A stretch of 5,367 nucleotides of DNA from Actinomycetota bacterium (GTDB lineage Bacteria; Actinomycetota; Actinomycetes; Streptosporangiales; Streptosporangiaceae): NCBI GenBank assembly GCA_003168295.1, contig PMST01000338.1, positions 1 to 5,367 of the forward strand, in the 5' to 3' direction. Positions 1 through 5,367 of this stretch are shown piece by piece. The position numbers and the translations under genes were made by a program. Positions within the stretch are counted from its first letter, which is position 1, and each line of letters begins with the position of its first letter. The notes below the pieces were generated by a model. The model had not been told where the DNA came from, made no database searches, and saw only the letters and a list, made by a program, of their open reading frames with translations.

Positions 1-544
1 CGAACCGCCGGTGCGACTGCAAGATGCCGTACAGCACGACGGCCAGGCCGTACAGCAGGATCTGCGGCGCGAACGCCGCGAGCATCCGGGCGCCCATGGC
101 GACCATGGCGGCCCGCGGGCACCCCGGCGTGCCGCCGAGCAGTACCGACACCAGCGGCCGCGCGATCACCGCGACCAGGACACTGACCGGGACGAGCAGC
201 AGCACGGCCCAGCTGAGCAGCGCGGCGGAGATCTGCCGCACCTGCTCCCGGTCGGCGGCGGACGCAGCCGCCAGCCCGGCTGTCGCGGGACCGGCAAGCA
301 CCGGCACCACGACGGCCGTCAGTGCGCCGCCCGCGACGATGTCGTAGATGATGTTCGGCACCATGTTCGCGGTGGTGTACGCGGTGCCGAGGCAGGATGC
401 CTGGACGGTGTGGGCGAACACCACCTGGCGGCCGAACCCGATCACCCGCGCCAGCATCGTGATGGCGCCGATCAGCACCGCGGCCCGGCCTATCCCCCCG
501 CTCCGTTGCCGAGCACCCCCCCGCTCGGCCACGGGCACGGTCAC
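1..544 (-). CDS. MurJ/MviN-type lipid flippase, N-terminal part (runs off left edge)
   Basis: This open frame starts at GTG 544 and is still open at the window edge, giving the first 181 residues of a protein whose family is usually 500 residues or more. It is recognisable as a MurJ/MviN (MOP superfamily) integral membrane flippase. Residues 31-40 (LARVIGFGRQ) and the stretch PNIIYDIVAGGAL (residues 63-75), followed by VVVPVLAG, match the conserved first two helices of the family. Hydrophobic segments lie at about 20-38, 67-85, 107-129 and 158-176. MurJ moves undecaprenyl-linked peptidoglycan precursor (lipid II) across the plasma membrane. The start overlaps the stop of the preceding gene as GTGA, so translation is probably coupled; GTG 538 and GTG 532 are alternative starts. 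The Asp of the E. coli TDAFF stretch is Thr here and the E. coli Arg-Arg pair after LPN is Tyr-Asp, so lipid II as substrate is not assured. Family call is firm; substrate is inferred. Confidence 0.88.
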   Translation of the reverse strand, partial: MTVPVAERGGARQRSGGIGRAAVLIGAITMLARVIGFGRQVVFAHTVQASCLGTAYTTANMVPNIIYDIVAGGALTAVVVPVLAGPATAGLAAASAADREQVRQISAALLSWAVLLLVPVSVLVAVIARPLVSVLLGGTPGCPRAAMVAMGARMLAAFAPQILLYGLAVVLYGILQSHRRF

Positions 545-1434
545 TCGTCCGGCGGCGCTGGGTCGGGTACCTGGTTCACGGGCCGCCGACCCAGCATGTC
601 GAGCCAGCGCAGGGCCGGGGTGCGCTCGATCACCTTGGTGAAGCTGACCTTCTCGCTGGCGGCGGTCAGCCCGGCGATGCCGGCGAGCAGGGCGAGCCTG
701 GCCGGGCGGGGCAGGACGGCCGCGCGCGCGCCGAGCAGCGCGCCGAGGGCGTTCGCGCCGGCGTCGCCGAGCATGGCGCGCTCGCCGAGGTCCTCGGGGA
801 GCAGGGCCAGCGCGGCTGCGACCGGGGCCGCGGCGCCGATCACCCCGGGGGCCCCGATCGCGACCGCGACCTTGATGGCCCGGCCGGGCCGCAGGTCGAA
901 CAGGTTCACCAGGTTCGCGCCCCCCGCGACGAGCCCGGCGTTGAGGACCACGTCCGCGGCCGGTCCGCCGGCCACGACAGCGGACAGGAGCGCGGTGACG
1001 CCGATGCCGCCCAGCTTCACCGTCCCGGTGGTCACCTCACCGTGGCGCAGCGCACCGAGATGCCCGCGGAACCCGCGCCGGTCCCCCGAGCCCGCCAGGT
1101 CGTCATAGGCCCCGAACGCCGCGGCTCCCGCCGCGGCCACGATCATCGCCGTGTCGGCGCGGAGCGAAGAGCCCTTTCGCGCCGTCTCGGCCTTACCGGG
1201 GGATCCGCCGATGGCCCGCACGCCTGCCTGGGCCAGCACGCCCGCGATCGCGCCGGTCGCGACGGCGGGTCCCTCAAGCAAGGTGACCGGCTCACCCCGG
1301 TGGTTGGTCCGCGACCACGTCTTGACGCCGCCGGGAGGACGACGGTTCAGGGCGGAGTACGCCAGCCGCGCGGTGCCGGCCGCGGTCGCGCCAGCCGTGA
1401 ACGCCGCGAGCCGACCGGGCCGCTGCCGACTCAT
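541..1434 (-). CDS. MraY/WecA-like membrane protein (degenerate glycosyltransferase family 4)
   Basis: The 297-residue product is Ala/Gly-rich and largely hydrophobic, with several membrane segments, among them about 56-74, 94-108, 142-175, 188-212 and 226-258. Four landmarks recall the polyprenyl-phosphate phosphoglycosyltransferases (MraY, WecA). These are NHRGEPVTLLEGP (44-56) near the substrate-entry loop, AYDD (109-112) like the Asp-Asp magnesium motif, NLVNLFDLRPG (174-184) like NxxNxxDGxDG, and LGDAGANALG (222-231) like GDxGSxxLG. The C-terminal HxHH loop is not visible, and the protein is shorter than the usual 320-360 residues. It could make a lipid-linked sugar or be a non-catalytic relative. 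The ATG overlaps the upstream stop as ATGA, with AAGG seven bases before it; the stop overlaps the next start as GTGA. Its place between a SteB-like gene and a flippase gene favours a cell-envelope role. Many genomes carry this kind of protein as 'hypothetical'; no gene symbol is safe. Confidence 0.75.
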   Translation of the reverse strand: MSRQRPGRLAAFTAGATAAGTARLAYSALNRRPPGGVKTWSRTNHRGEPVTLLEGPAVATGAIAGVLAQAGVRAIGGSPGKAETARKGSSLRADTAMIVAAAGAAAFGAYDDLAGSGDRRGFRGHLGALRHGEVTTGTVKLGGIGVTALLSAVVAGGPAADVVLNAGLVAGGANLVNLFDLRPGRAIKVAVAIGAPGVIGAAAPVAAALALLPEDLGERAMLGDAGANALGALLGARAAVLPRPARLALLAGIAGLTAASEKVSFTKVIERTPALRWLDMLGRRPVNQVPDPAPPDE

Positions 1435-2507
1435 TTCTTAGCCTTCTTGCTCGACGAGGTGGGTGTGGGGGTCGGGGATACCGACGCGGACGCGGACGCG
1501 GACGGCGTGGGCGCGGGACTCGGGGCGACGGCGCTCGCGCCGTTGCCCGCGTACCCGTAGCTCCCGGCCTTGCCGCCGTCCAGCAGGATGGCCAGCGCCT
1601 GCATCACCACGGTCTGCCCGGACGCCAGGTCCGCGTCATCGACGGTAGACACCTGGTTGGCCACGTTGTTCGACCGCAGGACCGCGATCGGGCTGCCCTG
1701 ACCCGAGCCCGCCGAAGAGCCCACGACCACGGTGGCCGAGCTCGAGGCCGCCAGCTCGGCGACCAGCGGCGGGAGCACCTGGTCCAGCGGGTCCGCGCTG
1801 CCGTCGGACAGCGTGTTCTGCGGGGTCACGACGACGACAAGGCTCGCCTGGGTGGCGGGCTGCCCGGTGGTGTTGAGGAACCCGGACGAGGCGTAGGCCG
1901 CGAGCATCGTCTGCGCGTTGCTGCTCTGATCGGCGCTGCCTGACTGCAAGCCGCCTGTCTGGGAGCCGCCTGCCTGGCCCGCGGCCGATTTCGGTGACTT
2001 GGCCAGGATCTCGGTGGCGATCACCTGGACGGCCTGCTGCTGGTAGCTTCCGCTGTTAGCCAGCGTGATGTCGTCGGAATGAGCCACGTCGAGGTTGGTC
2101 TGGTTCAGGCTGTCCTGGGTGGTGCTGCTGGTGGCGAAGAATTCCGGCTGCAAAGCGATCTGACCGGTCACGCTGGCCCCCGCGTCGAGGGCCGCGGCGG
2201 TGATACCGCTGACGACCGAGGACTGCGCGCCCGGCTCGGTGATGATCAGGACCCGCTGGCCGGTCAGCAGGTCCCGCAGGACGGCGGGCTCGACCGCCTG
2301 GGCATACGACTCGCCCTCGTTGGCCTGCGACTGGGCCGTGGCGAGCTGGCCGCGCGTCTGGTCGTATTCGTTCTGCAGCTTGGCGGTGGTGTGGTTCAGG
2401 ATGTTGTAGGTGGGACCTTGCAGCTCGGCGGCGCCCAAGACGATCCCGATCGCCAGCGCGAGGAACACCGCCACGATGGAGACAAGGTGATAGCGAAAGT
2501 CGATCAC
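1431..2507 (-). CDS. steB: SteB/MctB-like protein (commonly annotated 'copper transporter')
   Basis: The 358-residue product opens with MIDFRYHLVSIVAVFLALAI, the hallmark N-terminus of the Rv1698/MctB family. It has one membrane helix at about 8-27, a predicted coiled-coil-like region at about 38-75, then an extracytoplasmic alpha/beta domain (for example RVLIITEPG at 85-93 and SLVVVVTPQ at 222-230). Residues 174-198 are Gln/Gly/Ser-rich, and the tail (324-358) is a Ser/Ala/Pro/Thr repeat ending in lysines. The mycobacterial protein was described as an outer-membrane channel for copper. The Corynebacterium homologue SteB is a partner of SteA in cell separation and contacts a peptidoglycan hydrolase. 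With one helix, no visible metal-binding Cys/His/Met cluster, and a steA gene directly upstream, the SteB role fits better here. The GTG start shares one base with the steA stop (TAGTG), indicating coupling; a weak GGGA precedes it by seven bases. Family membership is firm and the function is inferred. Confidence 0.87.
   Translation of the reverse strand: MIDFRYHLVSIVAVFLALAIGIVLGAAELQGPTYNILNHTTAKLQNEYDQTRGQLATAQSQANEGESYAQAVEPAVLRDLLTGQRVLIITEPGAQSSVVSGITAAALDAGASVTGQIALQPEFFATSSTTQDSLNQTNLDVAHSDDITLANSGSYQQQAVQVIATEILAKSPKSAAGQAGGSQTGGLQSGSADQSSNAQTMLAAYASSGFLNTTGQPATQASLVVVVTPQNTLSDGSADPLDQVLPPLVAELAASSSATVVVGSSAGSGQGSPIAVLRSNNVANQVSTVDDADLASGQTVVMQALAILLDGGKAGSYGYAGNGASAVAPSPAPTPSASASASVSPTPTPTSSSKKAKK
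1483..1500. repeat. Hexamer tandem repeat (GACGCG x3) in the steB tail
   Basis: Three perfect copies of GACGCG, followed by a partial fourth, encode alternating Ala-Ser residues (335-341 region) in the flexible C-terminal tail of the SteB-like protein. Such repeats are prone to length change; the tail is probably an unstructured extracytoplasmic or wall-spanning extension. Confidence 0.85.
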
Positions 2508-3703
2508 TAGAATTTCCCGGTCAGCCAGTAGGTGAATGAATGCCAGGTCGCTTCGACGTACCTGGCCAGGATGGGGTCGGCGGGCGAGAACACCACCGCG
2601 ACGAACACGGTCACCACCGCGGCGAGCACCAGCACGAGCAGCGACCAGCTGGAGATCCGGCTCTGGTACAGCTGGTGCACGCCCCGGGCGTTGACCAGCT
2701 TGCCCGCGACCCGCAGATGCGTGATGAACGTGCTCGACATCCCCGGACGGCCCTTGTCCAGGAACTCCTCAAGGGTGTGATGCGTTCCCACCACCACGAT
2801 CAGGCTGGCCCCCTTGGCGTCGGCCACGAGCAGCGCGACATCCTCGCTCGTGCCGGGTGCCGGGCAGGTCACGGCGTCCAGGCCGAGCTCGCGCACCCGG
2901 GCCAGCCCGGGCGCACGGCCGTCCGGATAGGCATGCACCACCAGTTCCGCGCCGCAGCACAGCGACTCGTCTGATACCGAGTCCATGTCACCGAAGATGG
3001 CGTCGGGCTGGTACCCGGCCTCGATCAGCGCGTCCGCGCCACCGTCCACGGCCACCATCACCGGCTTGTACTCACGGATATAGGAGCGCAAGGCGGCGAT
3101 GTCCTCGCGGTAGTGGTACCCGCGCACCACGACCAGGACGTGCCGGCCGTTCATGTCGGTTTCCATGTCTGGGGCCGGGATGCCGTGGGTGAGCAGTTCG
3201 TGCTCGCGCCGCAAGAACTCCAGGGTGTTCGCGGCGAACGACTCGATCTGCACCGCGACCATGTCCTTGGCGTCGGCCATCGCCGTGGCCACCAACTCGT
3301 CGGTCAGCGGCGTTCCCTTGGCGACGACCGTCTCGCCGACGTACAGGGTCTCGCCGTCCAGCCGGACCGTGGTGCCGTCGGTGACCTTGACGAGCACGTC
3401 CGGCCCGACTCCGTCCACGACCGGGATGCCCGCCTCGAGCAGCAGCTTGGGGCCGAGGTTGGGATAGCGCCCGGTGATGCTGACCGAGGCGTTGACCACG
3501 GCGGCGACCTTCCGCCTGATCAGCTCCTCGGCGCTGACCCGGTCCAGGTCGGAATGATCGATGATGGCGATCTCGCCAGGGTTGAGCCGCTTGGTGATGT
3601 TCTTCGTCCGGCGGTCCACCCGGGCCACGGCGATGATGCCAGGCGGCTTTTCCTCAGCCTTACCCCGCATTAGCAGTGGAATCTTCACGGACGGTACCTT
3701 CAT
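2507..3703 (-). CDS. steA: SteA-like cytokinetic-ring protein (TPK-like domain, C-terminal membrane anchor)
   Basis: From ATG 3703 the product is 398 residues, close to the length of Mycobacterium Rv1697 as I recall it (about 393). The N-terminal part (about 20-180) is a conserved domain of the SteA family. A thiamine-pyrophosphokinase-like domain follows at about 187-310, shown by DGGADALIEAG (220-230), GDMDS (238-242) and TSEDVALL (285-292). The thiamine-binding C-terminal half of true TPK is not evident, so enzyme activity is doubtful. One membrane helix lies at about 351-372, followed by a short tail. SteA in Corynebacterium localises at the division site and acts with SteB in daughter-cell separation. 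I chose ATG 3703 because MKVPSVK matches the family's usual N-terminus and AGGA lies nine bases upstream; GTG 3766 would add 21 unusual residues. It is the first gene of the minus-strand operon. No recN precedes it, unlike the arrangement in Mycobacterium. Confidence 0.92.
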   Translation of the reverse strand: MKVPSVKIPLLMRGKAEEKPPGIIAVARVDRRTKNITKRLNPGEIAIIDHSDLDRVSAEELIRRKVAAVVNASVSITGRYPNLGPKLLLEAGIPVVDGVGPDVLVKVTDGTTVRLDGETLYVGETVVAKGTPLTDELVATAMADAKDMVAVQIESFAANTLEFLRREHELLTHGIPAPDMETDMNGRHVLVVVRGYHYREDIAALRSYIREYKPVMVAVDGGADALIEAGYQPDAIFGDMDSVSDESLCCGAELVVHAYPDGRAPGLARVRELGLDAVTCPAPGTSEDVALLVADAKGASLIVVVGTHHTLEEFLDKGRPGMSSTFITHLRVAGKLVNARGVHQLYQSRISSWSLLVLVLAAVVTVFVAVVFSPADPILARYVEATWHSFTYWLTGKF

Positions 3704-3773
3704 CGAGTTACATCCTGCCAGAGCCGCAAACCCCCGACGGCCAGGTGCGCAACTGCGGCGTGTCACTCATCTA

Positions 3774-3788
3774 GTAACGAAGCGTCAC
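3774..3788. repeat. Imperfect inverted repeat, possible operator
   Basis: GTAACG and CGTCAC flank a three-base centre (AAG); the arms pair at five of six positions. The repeat overlaps the area where the steA promoter should lie, so it could be a binding site for a dimeric regulator. A site this short can arise by chance. Confidence 0.3.
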
Positions 3789-3790
3789 TA

Positions 3791-3808
3791 CGCATCGCGG
3801 ACGATGCG
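3791..3808. repeat. Perfect 7-base inverted repeat with 4-base loop
   Basis: CGCATCG (3791-3797) and CGATGCG (3802-3808) are perfect reverse complements around CGGA. There is no T-run on either strand after it, so it does not look like a rho-independent terminator. It lies upstream of both divergent genes, next to the imperfect repeat at 3774-3788, which suits an operator. Confidence 0.45.
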
Positions 3809-3931
3809 CTGAAAGTACCACCCGAACCTGAAACTTAGCTGTGAGGACGAATAGCCTCCAGGCAGCCGGGGCAGACGGCGGGACGATGATGCTAAGACTG
3901 CGGAGCCCGTGGTTCCGGGAAAGCGATCAGG

Positions 3932-3945
3932 TAGTGTTGGAATCG
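3932..3945 (+). promoter_or_regulatory. Candidate -10 element for a leaderless egtA transcript
   Basis: TAGTGT (3932-3937) fits the actinobacterial TAnnnT -10 pattern. Transcription would be expected to begin about seven or eight bases downstream, at or next to the GTG at 3945. No clear -35 hexamer is seen 16-19 bases upstream. The absence of a good ribosome binding site before this GTG supports a leaderless message. Confidence 0.4.
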
Positions 3946-5273
3946 TGATAAAGGGGGCGCGGTTTACCGAGGCTGACGCGGAAGCGCAGGTCCACGGTAT
4001 CTGCTTCAAGACAGGCCCGCCGGTACGAGTGGGCGTCGAACTCGAATGGCTCGTGCGTGATCGCCACGATCCCAACCTGCCGGTACCGGCGGAACGGGTC
4101 GCGGCGACGCTGGCCGGGTTCGGATCCTCGAACCCGCCGAATGACCAGGATGACCAGGAACGGGCTGGCAGGTTCGTTCAGAATCCTGATTTTCCTTCTC
4201 TTCCCTCTGGTGCCTCGCTCACGGTTGAGCCTGGCGGGCAGCTTGAGCTGAGCTCGGCGCCCGCGGCTACGCTCGGTGAGCTTCTTGAGGTGACAGGGCG
4301 TGACCTTACCGCCCTTCGCGACGCGGCCGCTGGTGCCGGACTCGAGCTTTGCGGCTACGGCCTCGATCCGCTGCGCCCGCCCCGGCGCATCCTTGATCTC
4401 CCGCGGTACGTCGCGATGGAGAAATTCTGGGACCGTGAAGGCCCGTGGGGCCGCCAGATGATGTGCGGGACCGCGTCCGTCCAGGTCTGCGTGGACGCCG
4501 GCGAGGACAGCACGGGCGGATCCGGATACCGTGCGCGCTGGCGGCTGCTGCACGCGATCGGGCCGGTGCTGGTCGCGGCGTTCGCCAACTCCCCGCTCCG
4601 TGACGGGAAGCCGACGGGCTGGCGTTCGGCCCGGCAGCAGGTGTGGTCCCACATGGATCCGGGCCGGACCCGGGCGCCCGCGGAGAACGGCGACCCACGG
4701 GACGCATGGGCCGCCTACGCCCTGGACGCCAAGCTCATGTGCGTCCGGGAGCCCGACTCGCCGGACTGGACCGCGCCGGCCGGGCTGACCTTCCGTGAGT
4801 GGCTACGTGGCGGCCCGGCCACGTTGCGCCCGCCGACCGGTGAGGATCTCAAATATCACCTGTCTACCTTGTTCCCCCCGGTCCGGCCGCAGGGGCACCT
4901 GGAACTGCGGATGATCGACGCGCAGCTCGGCGACGGGTGGATCGTGCCCACGGCCGTCGTGATGGCGCTGACCAGCGACGCGCGAGCCGCCGAGGCCGCG
5001 ATGGCCGCCGCTGAACCGGTGTGGGCGCAATCCGGGGGGCACATGGGGTCGATACGTCCGTGGCTGCGCGCGGCCAGGTTCGGTCCCGCCGACCCGACCA
5101 TCAGCCGGGCCAGCAAGCAGTGCTTCGAGGCGGCGGAAGCGGCGCTGAGCCGCTCCGGCGCGCCCGCCCCGATCCGGCAGGCAGTCGCCGACTTCACCGA
5201 ACGTTACGTACTGAAAGACCGTTGTCCGGCTGACGACCAACTGGAAGGAGTTTCAGTTCATGACCGAGCTTGA
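3945..5273 (+). CDS. egtA: Glutamate-cysteine ligase EgtA (ergothioneine pathway)
   Basis: EgtA joins glutamate and cysteine with ATP to give gamma-glutamylcysteine, the sulfur donor used by EgtB in ergothioneine synthesis. From GTG 3945 the product is 442 residues, near the family's usual length. GCS2-type landmarks appear in order: VRVGVELEWLV (27-37, with the Glu pair of the active site), LTVEPGGQLELSS (92-104), TASVQVCVDAG (176-186), ANSPL (214-218) and HLSTLFPPVRPQGHLELR (305-322). The region between the first two motifs (about 58-88) is some 20-25 residues longer than in the mycobacterial enzyme as I recall it; it is hydrophilic and contains a small tandem duplication. GTG 3909 would add 12 residues, with GGAG only three bases away. 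I prefer 3945 because conserved sequence begins just after it and a -10 element sits upstream. The 3' end overlaps egtB by 14 bases, so the two are co-transcribed. Confidence 0.93.
   Translation: MIKGARFTEADAEAQVHGICFKTGPPVRVGVELEWLVRDRHDPNLPVPAERVAATLAGFGSSNPPNDQDDQERAGRFVQNPDFPSLPSGASLTVEPGGQLELSSAPAATLGELLEVTGRDLTALRDAAAGAGLELCGYGLDPLRPPRRILDLPRYVAMEKFWDREGPWGRQMMCGTASVQVCVDAGEDSTGGSGYRARWRLLHAIGPVLVAAFANSPLRDGKPTGWRSARQQVWSHMDPGRTRAPAENGDPRDAWAAYALDAKLMCVREPDSPDWTAPAGLTFREWLRGGPATLRPPTGEDLKYHLSTLFPPVRPQGHLELRMIDAQLGDGWIVPTAVVMALTSDARAAEAAMAAAEPVWAQSGGHMGSIRPWLRAARFGPADPTISRASKQCFEAAEAALSRSGAPAPIRQAVADFTERYVLKDRCPADDQLEGVSVHDRA
4141..4158 (+). repeat. 9-base tandem duplication inside egtA
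   Basis: ATGACCAGG occurs twice back to back. The unit is three codons long, so the frame is kept, and it yields the acidic/amide stretch NDQDDQE. It lies inside the extra N-terminal loop of EgtA and is probably a recent slippage event. Confidence 0.9.
5245..5250 (+). promoter_or_regulatory. Strong ribosome binding site for egtB
   Basis: AAGGAG lies nine bases before ATG 5260, inside the end of egtA. It fixes the egtB start and contrasts with the lack of a comparable site before egtA. Confidence 0.85.
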
Positions 5274-5367
5274 CGCCGACACCGATACCGGCACCGCCGA
5301 GACCCTGCGGGAGCTGATCAGCAGGGAACTGACGGGCGCGCGCGAGCGGACGTCGCTGCTCACCGAC
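5260..5367 (+). CDS. egtB: EgtB, N-terminal 36 codons (runs off right edge)
   Basis: The frame from ATG 5260 is open to the window edge. Its residues ELTGARERTSLLTD resemble the start of the EgtB DinB-like domain (mycobacterial EgtB has LARERTLRLV at the same point). EgtB is an iron-dependent sulfoxide synthase that couples gamma-glutamylcysteine (from EgtA) to hercynine. The start overlaps egtA by 14 bases, in a different frame, and has an AAGGAG nine bases upstream. The first 14 residues are an acidic/Thr-rich extension compared with the mycobacterial protein as I recall it. Too little is in the window to check the iron-binding His residues; the call rests on the short match and the egtA neighbour. 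Confidence 0.85.
   Translation, partial: MTELDADTDTGTAETLRELISRELTGARERTSLLTD

Larger units (their letters stand above)
3704..3944. promoter_or_regulatory. Divergent intergenic region between steA and egtA
   Basis: This 241-base stretch has no convincing gene. It is visibly less G+C-rich than the flanking coding sequence in its middle part (about 3762-3840) and must hold the promoters for both divergent operons. It contains two neighbouring inverted repeats (3774-3788 and 3791-3808) and the motif GTCACT twice, 22 bases apart (3762-3767 and 3784-3789). On the minus strand, TACTAGAT (3776-3769) is a possible but weak -10 element for steA, with no good -35 partner. No riboswitch or terminator was recognised. 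Confidence 0.6.

Noticed and set aside
11..1108. Long plus-strand open frame (365 codons) opposite the MurJ-like and MraY-like genes
   Set aside because: Its product is Arg/Ala/Pro/His-rich with no family resemblance, as expected for an antisense frame in high-GC DNA. The minus-strand frames show conserved motifs and neat overlaps.
2079..2510. Plus-strand open frame of 143 codons within the steB region
   Set aside because: Composition and position mark it as a shadow of the minus-strand SteB-like gene; no ribosome binding site or recognised domain.
3113..3673. Plus-strand open frame of 186 codons opposite steA
   Set aside because: Asp/Gly/Val/His-rich antisense product without known motifs; steA on the other strand is clearly real.
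3704..3766. N-terminal extension of SteA from GTG 3766 with a lipobox-like LAGC
   Set aside because: The hydrophobic stretch before the Cys is too short for a lipoprotein signal. SteA is a cytoplasmic-domain protein with a C-terminal anchor, and ATG 3703 has a ribosome binding site and the family's normal N-terminus.
3791..3808. Hairpin as a rho-independent terminator
   Set aside because: No T-run follows on either strand, and it sits upstream of two divergent genes where no transcript needs to end.
3788..4075. Minus-strand open frame of 95 codons that would cover the intergenic region
   Set aside because: Ser/Arg/Thr-rich with no conserved feature; it overlaps the start of egtA in antisense and lacks a credible ribosome binding site.
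3927..4652. Minus-strand open frame of 241 codons opposite egtA
   Set aside because: Arg-rich, no recognisable domain; it covers the conserved motifs of EgtA encoded on the plus strand.

Overview
The window comes from a high-GC actinobacterium. The evidence is strong G/C bias at third codon positions, GTG starts, and two gene sets typical of Actinobacteria: the SteA/SteB (Rv1697/Rv1698-type) pair and the ergothioneine genes egtA-egtB. A filamentous actinomycete outside the mycolate group would fit, but the sequence alone does not fix the family.

The left two thirds (1-3703) is one tightly packed minus-strand gene string. In transcription order it encodes a SteA-like cytokinetic-ring protein with a degenerate thiamine-pyrophosphokinase-like domain and a C-terminal membrane anchor; a SteB/MctB-like protein usually labelled 'copper transporter'; a small membrane protein with remnants of the MraY/WecA phosphoglycosyltransferase motifs; and the N-terminal third of a MurJ/MviN-type flippase that runs off the left edge. 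Every junction overlaps by 1 or 4 bases (TAGTG, ATGA, GTGA), so the genes are very likely one operon with coupled translation. The gene content suggests a cell-envelope or division unit: a septal regulator pair beside a possible maker and mover of a lipid-linked precursor.

A 241-base divergent intergenic region (3704-3944) separates this operon from the plus-strand genes. It holds two adjacent inverted repeats and a plausible -10 element placed so that egtA may be transcribed as a leaderless message starting at the GTG at 3945.

The right third (3945-5367) carries egtA (gamma-glutamylcysteine synthesis for ergothioneine) and, overlapping it by 14 bases behind a strong ribosome binding site, the first 36 codons of egtB. 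EgtA has an unusual hydrophilic insertion near its N-terminus that includes a 9-base in-frame tandem duplication.

I found no RNA genes, mobile elements, CRISPR arrays or phage genes. The most interesting item is the four-gene SteA/SteB/MraY-like/MurJ-like operon. Its parts are known families, but the role of the last two genes in this context is not something I can name.
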